A stretch of 64,000 bases of DNA from Heyndrickxia vini (GTDB lineage: Bacteria; Bacillota; Bacilli; Bacillales; Bacillaceae_C), in assembly GCF_016772275.1 (NCBI RefSeq), contig NZ_CP065425.1, positions 362,001-426,000 of the forward strand, written 5' to 3'. The notes beneath the pieces are model-generated. The model was given only the letters and a program-made list of their open reading frames with translations, was not told where the DNA came from and ran no database searches. Position numbers and translations under genes: made by a program. Of the stretch, positions 24,953 to 33,482 are shown in pieces; position 1 is the stretch's first letter; every line of letters starts with the position of its first letter.

Positions 24953-26296
24953 ATGACAGGCCACGATATAAGTTTATTAATCTACACATTATTAGCCATT
25001 ATCTTTTTGATTTTTATGATTGCAAAAGTAAAATGGCATCCGTTCGTTGTACTATTATTAACGTCAGTTATTCTAGGAATGTTAGCTGGAATGAAACTTC
25101 CAGATGTGGCGGATGCAATACAGAATGGAGTAGGGAATACATTAGGATCCATTGCTGTTATAATTGGTCTTGGGACGATACTCGGGAAAATGTTGGCTGA
25201 GTCCGGCGGGGCTGACCAAATTGCGAATACTTTACTAAATAAATTTGGTGAAAAGAAAGTCCATTGGGCAATGATGATTGTTGCCTTTATCGTTGGGATT
25301 CCAGTTTTCTTTGAAGTAGGACTTGTTTTATTAATTCCACTAGTTTATACGGTTGCAAGAAGATCGGGGATGTCCATATTAAAAATTGGGATTCCGATGG
25401 TTGCGGGTTTATCGACCGTACACGGATTGCTTCCTCCACATCCAGCACCAATGATTGCTGTGGAAGGATTAGATGCAAATGTTGCTAGAACGATTTTATA
25501 TGCATTGATTGTAGGAATTCCTTCCGTTATTATTGCAGGTCCTATTTTTGGCTCCTTTATCGCAAAACGACTTGGCCATATTGAAATGTCTAAACAATTG
25601 TCAGAGCAATTTTCGAAAAAGGAAACAAATAAATTACCTAGCTTTGGGGTAACAATTTTCACCGTTCTATTACCAGTCATTTTAATGTTAGTTGGTTCGA
25701 TAAGCGGTGTATTGCATGAAAACAAAGTGCTTGCAGAATGGAGCACTTTTCTTGGAAAACCAATTGTCGCTTTATTAATTTCAGTTATTGTTTCATTCTT
25801 TACGCTCGGATACGCAAGAGGGTTTAATAAGAAGCAACTTTCGAGCTTTATGGGTGAGTGCTTAGCACCGACGGCTACAATTATTTTAGTTATTGGTGGA
25901 GGCGGTGCCTTCAAAAATGTATTAATTACGAGTGGTGTAGGGGATGCTATTGCTAATCTTGCTACAAATACACATATTTCACCCATCCTATTTGCATGGT
26001 TAGTGGCTGCTTTGATTCGTGTGGCGACAGGATCAGCATCTGTAGCAATGACTACTGCGGTCGGGATTGTTGCCCCAGTTATTGCAAGTGCACATGGTAT
26101 CAATGTAGAATTGATTGTTTTGGCCATTGGTTCAGGTTCATTAATTTTATCCCATGTAAATGATGCAGGTTTCTGGATGGTGAAAGAATTCTTTAATATG
26201 AGTGTGTCCCAAACATTAAAATCGTGGACAGTTATGGAAACGTTGCTTTCCATTGTTTCACTTATAATCGTGTTATTACTAAGTGTTTTTGTATAA
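24953..26296 (+). CDS. gntP: Gluconate permease (GntP family)
   Basis: 447-residue transporter with about 12 hydrophobic segments. GntP-family text includes GLGTILGKMLAESGGADQIA, PVFFEVGLVLLIPLVYTVA, HGLLPPHPAPMIAVEGL and SGSLILSHVNDAGFWMVKEFFNMS. It imports gluconate with protons. ATG 24953 is used because GGAGG lies at 24940-24944; an upstream TTG would place that site in the coding part. gntK follows, so uptake and phosphorylation are encoded together. Confidence 0.92.
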   Translation: MTGHDISLLIYTLLAIIFLIFMIAKVKWHPFVVLLLTSVILGMLAGMKLPDVADAIQNGVGNTLGSIAVIIGLGTILGKMLAESGGADQIANTLLNKFGEKKVHWAMMIVAFIVGIPVFFEVGLVLLIPLVYTVARRSGMSILKIGIPMVAGLSTVHGLLPPHPAPMIAVEGLDANVARTILYALIVGIPSVIIAGPIFGSFIAKRLGHIEMSKQLSEQFSKKETNKLPSFGVTIFTVLLPVILMLVGSISGVLHENKVLAEWSTFLGKPIVALLISVIVSFFTLGYARGFNKKQLSSFMGECLAPTATIILVIGGGGAFKNVLITSGVGDAIANLATNTHISPILFAWLVAALIRVATGSASVAMTTAVGIVAPVIASAHGINVELIVLAIGSGSLILSHVNDAGFWMVKEFFNMSVSQTLKSWTVMETLLSIVSLIIVLLLSVFV

Positions 26297-26311
26297 TTAT
26301 TTTATGAGAAG

Positions 26312-26340
26312 TCCCACGTCAGATTTTTGACGTGGGCTAT
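26312..26340 (+). terminator. Hairpin between gntP and gntK
   Basis: CCCACGTCA and TGACGTGGG form a 9-bp stem around GATTTT. The following tract is only moderately T-rich, so termination may be partial and gntK may be expressed at a lower level or from its own promoter. Confidence 0.6.
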
Positions 26341-26440
26341 TGTTGATTTTTAATAGGGAATTGTGGAAATCTCACAATTTTTACGGCTGTATGGATATGC
26401 TTAATATTACGAAGCAAAAACTAAATTGAGGTGAATCAAC

Positions 26441-27988
26441 ATGGCACAATCTTATATGATGGGTGTAGATATCGGAACAACTAGTACAAAAGCGGTTCTT
26501 TTTACTAAGAAAGGGGAAGTAGTACATACATTTTCAAAGGGTTATCCATTACATAATCCAACACCTGCGATCGCTGAGCAGGATCCAGATGAAATTTTTC
26601 AAGCAGTAATCATTTCAATTCGTGAGTTGATGAAGTCGAGTGGGATTCGTAAGGAGGAGTTAATGTTTGTTTCCTTCAGTTCTGCAATGCATAGTGTTAT
26701 TGCGGTTGATGAACAAGGGAATCCTCTGACAAAAAGTATTACGTGGGCGGATAATCGAAGTGTTAAATATGCAGATGAATTGAAGGCTTCCAAAAATGGG
26801 ATAGATTTATATCGAAGAACTGGAACGCCAATACACCCAATGTCACCAATTACGAAATTAATTTGGTTACGAAGTGAACAACCCGAAGTGTTTAATAGAA
26901 CGAATAAATTTCTAGGGATTAAAGAATATATCTTTTATAAAATGTTTCATCAATATGTGATGGATTATTCATTAGCTTCAGCAACGGGGATGTTTAATTT
27001 AGAAACGTTAAAATGGGATGAAGGGGCATTGGAAATTGTCGGGATTGATGAAGGCAAGCTACCTGCTCTTGTTCCAACTACACATATTTTAAAAGAATTA
27101 GACAGTGGAATAGCTGATCAAATGAATATTTTCATAGATACACCATTTGTGGTAGGGGCAAGTGACGGTGTTCTATCCAATTTAGGTCTTAATGCGATTA
27201 AACCAGGTGTACTTGCAGTTACGATTGGTACTAGTGGTGCAATTCGGACAGTTAGTGACAAACCTTTAACAGATCCTAAAGGGAGAACTTTTTGCTATGC
27301 CTTAACAGAAGACCATTGGGTTGTTGGTGGGCCTGTTAATAATGGTGGGGTTACGTTCCAATGGGCACGCGATCAGTTTGGTCAATTAGAGGTACAGAAG
27401 GCAGAGGAAAATGGGGAAGACGCCTATGAATTGTTAACCGAAATGGCTGAAACAGTCGCTCCAGGAGCAGATGGATTGATTTTCCACCCATATATGGCCG
27501 GGGAACGTGCGCCGATTTGGAATGCTGATGCACGAGGTTCTTTCTTTGGCCTTGCTTTATATCATACACGGGCACATCTCGTTCGTGCAGTGCTTGAAGG
27601 GGTTATGTACAATCTATATAGTGTAATGCTTGCATTACAAGAGTTAATTGGGGAACCGAAAAAAATCCATGCAAGTGGTGGCTTCGTTCGCTCTAAGCTA
27701 TGGTGTCAAATTATGGCTGATGTGTTTGGAAGGCCAGTAACCATCCCGGAAAGTTATGAGAGTTCATGCCTAGGTGCAGTCGTATTAGGTTTATATGCTA
27801 TTGGGGAAATTGACCAATTAGAAGAGGTTGAAGACATGGTTGGCACAACAAACGATATTGAGCCAAACCCCGAAAACGCTAAAATCTACGAAGAACTCAT
27901 GTCCATCTTCCTATCCATCAGCAGAAAAATGGAAGAAGACTACCACAGAATCGCCGAATACCAACGCAAAATCGACAAAAAAGCATAA
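26441..27988 (+). CDS. gntK: Gluconokinase (FGGY family)
   Basis: 515 residues, close to the 513 of B. subtilis GntK. It shows MGVDIGTTSTKAVLF (phosphate loop), KSITWADNRS, GASDGVLSNLGLNAI, VTIGTSGAIRTV and HASGGFVRSKLWCQIMADVFGRPV. It makes 6-phosphogluconate from gluconate and ATP. gntZ is not nearby. From 27881 to the stop all 18 codons ending in a pyrimidine end in C, whereas the 36 codons before have 11 T and 8 C. This abrupt change borders a GGTGCC repeat. Confidence 0.92.
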   Translation: MAQSYMMGVDIGTTSTKAVLFTKKGEVVHTFSKGYPLHNPTPAIAEQDPDEIFQAVIISIRELMKSSGIRKEELMFVSFSSAMHSVIAVDEQGNPLTKSITWADNRSVKYADELKASKNGIDLYRRTGTPIHPMSPITKLIWLRSEQPEVFNRTNKFLGIKEYIFYKMFHQYVMDYSLASATGMFNLETLKWDEGALEIVGIDEGKLPALVPTTHILKELDSGIADQMNIFIDTPFVVGASDGVLSNLGLNAIKPGVLAVTIGTSGAIRTVSDKPLTDPKGRTFCYALTEDHWVVGGPVNNGGVTFQWARDQFGQLEVQKAEENGEDAYELLTEMAETVAPGADGLIFHPYMAGERAPIWNADARGSFFGLALYHTRAHLVRAVLEGVMYNLYSVMLALQELIGEPKKIHASGGFVRSKLWCQIMADVFGRPVTIPESYESSCLGAVVLGLYAIGEIDQLEEVEDMVGTTNDIEPNPENAKIYEELMSIFLSISRKMEEDYHRIAEYQRKIDKKA

Positions 27989-28000
27989 AAGTATAACTAA

Positions 28001-28117
28001 GGTGTCAGGCACCGTATTGGGTAAAGGCAAAAGTGCTTCCATAATCCAATTCGGTGCCTGGCACCTTTTTGGTTATGGTGGAAAATGTTGTGTTAATCCA
28101 AATTGGTGCCTGACACT
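28001..28117. repeat. GGTGCC-type repeat, 52-bp period
   Basis: GGTGTCAGGCACC (28001-28013), GGTGCCTGGCACC (28053-28065) and GGTGCCTGACACT (28105-28117) are exactly 52 bp apart, each followed by T-rich text and, in the first two units, ending with AATCCAA. The motif is self-complementary and the second copy is followed by TTTTT, so it can act as a terminator. The third copy forms the last codons of fdhD. Similar motifs are scattered in many Bacillus genomes (from memory). Confidence 0.8.
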
Positions 28118-28893
28118 CTTTCGGGGTGGGTGTAGATGTTGAGTTGGTTTTTTCGAATGAATCCGATTATGGTGATGCCTAGGTCGTTGGCTAGGTCGAT
28201 TCCTAGTGATGTCGGTGCGGATTTGGATAGGATGATTCCGATACCGATTTTGGCGACTTTTAGTATTACCTCGGATGACAATCTACCGCTAAAGGCGATG
28301 ATTTTGTCAGAACGTGTGATTTTTTCTTTCAGACAATAACCATATAGTTTATCGAGTGCGTTATGTCTGCCGATGTCCGTGCGGTTAATAATCATCTCAT
28401 TGGTTGTACATAAGGCACCATTATGGACCCCGCCCGTTAATCGAAAATCAGCAGATTGATGTTGCAACAAATTCATTAAGTGAAAGCTTTGTTCAATCGT
28501 TATCGTAGTTGTGTTTGTGATCGTTTTCGCTGTTCGTACATCATTGTGAAAATAAAATTGCCGACTTTTACCGCAGCACGAACCAATAAATCGCTTAGAA
28601 TATAAATCCTTATTTATTACCTTCTTATTCACCAGATCTACATAGGCAAAGCCATGGCTGTCATCAATTGATATCGAAGCAATTTCGGAGTGGCGCCGAA
28701 TGAGCCCCTCTGACGCAAGAAATCCAATCACAAGTTCTTGGAGATGGGTAGGGGAGCAAACCATCGTTGCAAATTCCTCACCATCGACATGAATGGTTAA
28801 AGGAAACTCAATTGCAATGTCATCCTGCACATGTGATAACGATTCTCCGTTATATTTGCCGATTAAATATGATTTTCTGACTTTGTTGTCCAT
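28093..28893 (-). CDS. fdhD: Formate dehydrogenase accessory sulfurtransferase FdhD
   Basis: 266 residues. The CxxC-equivalent sulfur-carrying loop appears as FIGSCCGKSRQ near residue 95. RTDIGRHNALDKLYGYCL and IIAFSGRLSSEVILKVAKIGIGIILSKSAPTSLGIDLANDLGIT are family signatures. It passes sulfur to the bis-MGD cofactor of formate dehydrogenase. I start it at MDNKVRKS (28893), after GTGGGG; a longer frame to 28980 is not convincing. The last ~60 codons are C-ending (28 of 32 pyrimidine-ending codons) and the final seven residues are written by the repeat. Confidence 0.9.
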   Translation of the reverse strand: MDNKVRKSYLIGKYNGESLSHVQDDIAIEFPLTIHVDGEEFATMVCSPTHLQELVIGFLASEGLIRRHSEIASISIDDSHGFAYVDLVNKKVINKDLYSKRFIGSCCGKSRQFYFHNDVRTAKTITNTTTITIEQSFHLMNLLQHQSADFRLTGGVHNGALCTTNEMIINRTDIGRHNALDKLYGYCLKEKITRSDKIIAFSGRLSSEVILKVAKIGIGIILSKSAPTSLGIDLANDLGITIIGFIRKNQLNIYTHPERVSGTNLD

Positions 28894-28976
28894 CGATAAA
28901 ACCCCACTTATGTTCAATGTTCGAAAAAACGAAAGAAATTTGCAAAATAAAGGAAACCGGCATTCCTGCCGATTTC

Positions 28977-31340
28977 TCAACTAATATCCATTTCTAAGTC
29001 CTCAATTCGCCTCTCCATATATTTCGTATCCTTATGTGCATGAAAGGACTCGGCTTTTTCAACGATTACAGCAGTATTGTATTCGGGAATTCCCGCATAT
29101 TGTTCATAGACTCCCTTCGGAATAAGAACATTTCCTTCTGGCCAAAAGACGAGAAGGTTTCCACGCTGGGTATCAGCAAATTTTGCCCGACCATGAAAGT
29201 AACCGTACTTATTATATACAACGATGGCTTCTCCTTCATCGATGTTTAATTCTGAAGCATCAACTTCATTTATTAAAACATCATAGCGATCGGCATTGTT
29301 AAACGAATCTTTTTCATTATAAATCATCGAATTAAATTGTTTTCCTCTGCGTGTCGTTACGTAAAAATGACCCTGTGGTTTGCGAAGTTCCGGTATTTCA
29401 ATAGCAAGTAATTTTCCTTTGCCATCTTCTGTAGGACAATTTCCATCCTCACATAACCAGGCACCGCCCCATTGAAACACATCGCCCTTTTGATGTAAAT
29501 GTTGTATCCCGTTATAATTAGGATTTGCCTTAGCAATCTCCTCGCGAATTTGTTCGGCATTAGAAAAATTCAAACATTCCTTTGCTTCAGCGGGTTTAAT
29601 TCGTGCAGCCAAATCAACATAGATTTCCCACTCTGATCGCGCTTCTTCGATTCTAGGTCCTTTAATTTCCGGTGAAAAATAAACCATTCGCTCGGTCGAA
29701 GTGGAGGTGCCGCCACCCCGTTGTTCATATCTTGTCATCGCTGGTAAAACAATCACTTCTTCTTTCGCCTCAACTAATGTAGAAGTATTAAAAATTATAT
29801 CTTGATGCACACGAAGTTCAACAGATTCTAAACATTGCTTCACAAACGCAGGATCAGGCATCGTTTCTAAGAAATTCCCTCCTGAAGTATAAAATACTTT
29901 TAGCTTCCTTTCATGATCCACCGGGAGCATTGCATTTTCAATCGAAACACCGACAATATCGCCTTGCCATTTTGGAATTTCGAATCCCCATATCTTTTCC
30001 ATTCGTTCGATATTTTTGCGTTCAAAATCACCACCGGGCAAAGCAAAAGGATCTGCTCCCATTTCACCTGATCCTTGAACTCCCGAATGCCCACGAATGG
30101 GCATAACGCCACAATGTTCACGACCAATAAATCCACGAAGCATGGCTAGATTAGCGACCTGTGAAATATTATCTGTTCCAAACCGATGTTGGGTTAATCC
30201 CATGGACCAAACAAATACGGCACTATTTGCTTTTGCTAGTAGCTTAGCGAATTCACACATCCGTTCCTTCGAAAGACCAGAGGATTTCTCTAATAACTCC
30301 CAATCTTGATTTATAACATGGGCTTTTAAAGTTTCAAATCCATTCGTATGTTCCTCCACAAATTGATGAGCAATCGCCGAACCTTTTTCTTCTTCTTCCA
30401 TTTCAAACCAATGTTTTATCACCCCATTCATAAAGGCAATATCTCCACCAATATTGACTTGGTAAAAATCATCGGCAATCTTCGTCCCAAACAATGCGGA
30501 GTCGGGGATAGAAGGGACCCAATACCCGTCCATAGCTGGTTCGCGATAAGGATTGATGCAAATTATCTTCGTTCCCTTCCGTTTTGCAGCATACATATAT
30601 TTCGTTGAAACTGGTTGATTGTTAGCCGCAACCGACCCCCAAAAAATTAGGACATCCGTACCAATCCAATCTTGATAATTACAGCTGGATGCACCAATTC
30701 CTAACGAACGCTTTAATGCTGTTTTACTCGGTGAGTGACAAATTCTCGAAGCGTTATCAATATTATTCGTACCGAGAAAACGTGCCATTTTTCCAGCTGT
30801 ATAGTACACTTCATTGGTAATTCCTCTTGACGTTAAGAAAAAAGCGAGCTGTTTAGGGTCAATTTCTTTAATTTTCCCGGCAATCCGATTCAATGCCTCA
30901 TCCCATGTAATTCGGGTGAACTTTTTCTCTCCTTTTTTTCTTGAAAGAGGGTAAGGGATTCGTCCTAGCTTTCTTAGCTCCGCACTAGAAAACTTTTGCA
31001 ACTCTTCTATTTCACTATGAATCACTGACTCTTCCATGGCAGGCATAGTGTTTAGACGAAGAACATTTAATCGGGTTGTACAAAGATGCGGTCCGGTTAA
31101 TGTTTGGTCACGTAGACCTGCGACACCTAATGCACAACCGTCACAAACGCCTTGGGTTAGAATCCTTGATGCATAGGGGAGGTTATCCCGGTTTTCCCAA
31201 AAGACTTTCATTGTATCACGAATATGCTTTGGCTTAATTTTCCCTAGTCCAAAAGGAATCGGGCTCACCCAAAGTTTTGGATTAGGTGTTTTCGGTAACT
31301 TTATCGGTCCTTGATGCTTAGTTTTTCCCATCTTTTCCAC
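28977..31340 (-). CDS. FdhF/YdeP-family molybdopterin oxidoreductase
   Basis: 787 residues. The N-terminal part has cysteines in GVCDGCALG and HLCTTR, a possible iron-sulfur site. The molybdenum ligand is the cysteine in NASRICHSPSKTAL, so no selenocysteine is used. Later blocks INPYREPAMDGYW, FVWSMGLTQHRFGTDN, MPIRGHSGVQGSGEMG and a C-terminal cofactor-binding domain (TTRRGKQFNSMIYNEKDSFNNADRYDVLIN) fit the family. It probably oxidises formate or a related compound, though some relatives have no assigned substrate. fdhD is directly downstream, an MFS gene 12 bp upstream. Confidence 0.85.
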   Translation of the reverse strand: MEKMGKTKHQGPIKLPKTPNPKLWVSPIPFGLGKIKPKHIRDTMKVFWENRDNLPYASRILTQGVCDGCALGVAGLRDQTLTGPHLCTTRLNVLRLNTMPAMEESVIHSEIEELQKFSSAELRKLGRIPYPLSRKKGEKKFTRITWDEALNRIAGKIKEIDPKQLAFFLTSRGITNEVYYTAGKMARFLGTNNIDNASRICHSPSKTALKRSLGIGASSCNYQDWIGTDVLIFWGSVAANNQPVSTKYMYAAKRKGTKIICINPYREPAMDGYWVPSIPDSALFGTKIADDFYQVNIGGDIAFMNGVIKHWFEMEEEEKGSAIAHQFVEEHTNGFETLKAHVINQDWELLEKSSGLSKERMCEFAKLLAKANSAVFVWSMGLTQHRFGTDNISQVANLAMLRGFIGREHCGVMPIRGHSGVQGSGEMGADPFALPGGDFERKNIERMEKIWGFEIPKWQGDIVGVSIENAMLPVDHERKLKVFYTSGGNFLETMPDPAFVKQCLESVELRVHQDIIFNTSTLVEAKEEVIVLPAMTRYEQRGGGTSTSTERMVYFSPEIKGPRIEEARSEWEIYVDLAARIKPAEAKECLNFSNAEQIREEIAKANPNYNGIQHLHQKGDVFQWGGAWLCEDGNCPTEDGKGKLLAIEIPELRKPQGHFYVTTRRGKQFNSMIYNEKDSFNNADRYDVLINEVDASELNIDEGEAIVVYNKYGYFHGRAKFADTQRGNLLVFWPEGNVLIPKGVYEQYAGIPEYNTAVIVEKAESFHAHKDTKYMERRIEDLEMDIS

Positions 31341-31351
31341 CTTTCTTTATA

Positions 31352-32614
31352 TTAAATATGTGAAGCGGTATTAGATGATTGACGGATTTTGTTTTCTTTT
31401 AATTTTTTTATGTCTATACGAATGACTAAAGAAATAATGAAGGCGAGTACGAATAATCCCGAGAAAAAGGTGAGGCTATTGGCATAGCTGCCAGTAACAT
31501 CTTTAATCCATGCTGCAAATAAAGGTCCTGCCAGGCCGGCTGCGGCCCAGGCGGTTAAAATGTAGCCGTGGATTGCACCGAGTTGTTTTGTGCCAAATAA
31601 ATCTCCAATAAAGGCAGGAATTGTAGAAAATCCACCACCATAACATGTATAAACAATGGCTAACATGATTTGGAACAGGATAGATATCGTTGTATGTGGT
31701 AATAGGGCAAAAAGAATAATTTGTAAAATAAAGAAGGTTGTATACGTATTTGCACGACCAAAGTAATCGGAAATAGATGCCCAACCTAAGCGACCGAAGC
31801 CATTGAACAAACCAAGAATCCCTACAAGTGCAGCAGCTTCTGTTGTGTTTAGTCCAATACTTTCTTGAGCTAACGGTTTTGCTGCCGATAATATGGCAAT
31901 CCCGCAAGTCGTGTTAATGAACAACATAATCCATAAATAATAAAATCTTGTCGTTTTAATTGATTCATTTGCTGTTAATTGTGATAAATCTGTAACGACT
32001 TTCTTCTGTGCATTTTCCTTAAATCCTTTTGGTTTCCAATCTTCAGCAGGTTTTTCAAGATAAAGGGAAGATAAAGTCATAATGATGAAATAGGCAATAC
32101 CTAAAATGAAAAAAGCATTAGCAATACCGAATGATTTTATAAGGGCATCCATAATAGGGCTGCTGATCGCTGCAGCGAATCCAAACCCCATAATCGCAAG
32201 CCCTGTAGCAAGGCCGCGTCGATCAGGGAACCATTTTACTAATGTGGAAACGGGTGTAATATATCCAACCCCTAAACCTATTCCGCCTAATACTCCGTAG
32301 AAAAGGTAAATTAGAGGTAAGGAACCTGCATGAACGGCAAATCCTGAACCGAATACACCAATTCCAAAAAAGATGGATGCAAGCAATCCGGCTTTTCTAG
32401 GCCCATGTTTTTCAACAAAATGCCCTAAAAATGCTGCTGAAAGTCCTAAAAAGAGAATGGCAACGCTAAACGTCATTTGCACCTGACTAGCTGACCATCC
32501 AAATTCATTCATGAGCGGGTTAGTAAAATTACTCCATGCATACACGGAGCCAATACAAATATGAATTCCAACTCCAGATAAGGCAATAAGCCACCTGTTT
32601 TTTGTTTTTTTCAT
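31352..32614 (-). CDS. OFA-family MFS carrier (oxalate/formate-type)
   Basis: 420 residues with about 12 membrane segments. Typical OFA features are GVGIHICIGSVYAWSNFTNPLM at the first helix, LGGIGLGVGYITPVSTLVKWFPDRRGLATG, and GRLGWASISDYFGR after helix 8. GGAGGGG precedes the ATG at 32614; the 35 residues before it lack a site. It heads a transcript with the molybdoenzyme and fdhD, so formate or a small monocarboxylate is a sensible guess. Some family members carry lactate instead. Confidence 0.82.
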   Translation of the reverse strand: MKKTKNRWLIALSGVGIHICIGSVYAWSNFTNPLMNEFGWSASQVQMTFSVAILFLGLSAAFLGHFVEKHGPRKAGLLASIFFGIGVFGSGFAVHAGSLPLIYLFYGVLGGIGLGVGYITPVSTLVKWFPDRRGLATGLAIMGFGFAAAISSPIMDALIKSFGIANAFFILGIAYFIIMTLSSLYLEKPAEDWKPKGFKENAQKKVVTDLSQLTANESIKTTRFYYLWIMLFINTTCGIAILSAAKPLAQESIGLNTTEAAALVGILGLFNGFGRLGWASISDYFGRANTYTTFFILQIILFALLPHTTISILFQIMLAIVYTCYGGGFSTIPAFIGDLFGTKQLGAIHGYILTAWAAAGLAGPLFAAWIKDVTGSYANSLTFFSGLFVLAFIISLVIRIDIKKLKENKIRQSSNTASHI

Positions 32615-32753
32615 GAAACCCCTCCAGTTTTCTTTTATAAATAGCCATGTTCTATATGTATTCTTAGAACATCTATCTATGAAGAAAATATGAACAATGA
32701 TATAATCAGAGTCTTTCAAATGAAGGTGTTGCTCTTTTACTTTTATACTATCA

Positions 32754-32767
32754 TGGAAACGTTTTCA
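32754..32767. promoter_or_regulatory. cre-like site before the OFA carrier operon
   Basis: TGGAAACGTTTTCA matches the CcpA consensus TGWAARCGYTWNCW at 13 of 14 positions, about 140 bp upstream of the minus-strand operon. It suggests carbon catabolite control of the formate-type genes. Confidence 0.5.
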
Positions 32768-32797
32768 AATGGTGAATTATTTTAATACTTTGATAAA

Positions 32798-32830
32798 AAT
32801 AGAAACCACTAGCAGCTATCGATCTAGTGA
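32798..32830 (-). terminator. Terminator of the 154-residue membrane protein gene
   Basis: CACTAG and CTAGTG pair across an 11-base loop and lead, on the minus strand, to a T-rich tract. Confidence 0.5.
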
Positions 32831-32833
32831 TTT

Positions 32834-33298
32834 TTACTTTTTATAAGACCATAAAATATACGATTTATCTTTCTCCTCTACAACATACACATCCTGATGA
32901 ATCGTAAACACGCCAAACTCACTTTTAAATGTTTGTGTAATCGGTACCTGATACGTGTTTTTAAACTTTGGACTTTCTTTCGAAAAGGTCCAGCTCTTAA
33001 GATGCTGGGCTTTTCCGACAGTATAGGAGAAAGTTTTTACACCAAAATCCTGCATGAAAACATGGGCACGTCTTTGGATATAATCTTCCTGCGAAAACTT
33101 TTTCTTCATCAATGGATGAAAAAGAGTCCAAGAGCCACCGAAATTACCGGCTTTCTCGTATTGATAAAAATCTTCTACTAAACTTGTTGCCCGGTCTTTT
33201 GATGATTGCGAAAAGATGACATATAATAATAGACACAGCAAAATAATAATAAGGGTGAAAACAATGATTTTTAAAGCGGGTTTACGTTTTCTTCTCAT
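32834..33298 (-). CDS. Membrane-anchored protein with NTF2-like look, unknown function
   Basis: 154 residues. A basic start (MRRKRKP) precedes one membrane helix (about 9-30). The extracellular part contains SLVEDFYQYEKAGNFGGSWTLFHPLMKKKFSQEDY, a pattern seen in NTF2/DUF4878-like folds, then beta-rich text. It has no partner gene in the same direction. The fold assignment is tentative. Confidence 0.55.
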   Translation of the reverse strand: MRRKRKPALKIIVFTLIIILLCLLLYVIFSQSSKDRATSLVEDFYQYEKAGNFGGSWTLFHPLMKKKFSQEDYIQRRAHVFMQDFGVKTFSYTVGKAQHLKSWTFSKESPKFKNTYQVPITQTFKSEFGVFTIHQDVYVVEEKDKSYILWSYKK

Positions 33299-33400
33299 AC
33301 TCTCATCACCTACTAAATTAGTATGTGGATAATGAAAGAATTATGACGGGCCGTCCCAATCGGTAAAAAATGAAACTTAAATAAAATGAAAAACGTCTAA

Positions 33401-33460
33401 TAAATAGCCCTTCGAAATAGATTTACTAAGACAACCTTCAAAACATGGAAGGGCTATTTA
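33401..33460 (+). other. Long-range stem in the ypuA-like leader
   Basis: TAAATAGCCCTTC (33401-33413) pairs perfectly with GAAGGGCTATTTA (33448-33460). The 34-base loop is AT-rich. It ends 23 bases before the ATG, next to AAAGGAG, so it may shape ribosome access or message stability. Confidence 0.5.
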
Positions 33461-33482
33461 AGACTTAAAGGAGCAGAATAAA

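Noticed and set aside
25345-26253. 302-codon frame antisense to gntP
   Set aside because: Composition shadow of a hydrophobic gene. GntP on the plus strand is fully explained by family motifs, and there is no ribosome site for the antisense frame.
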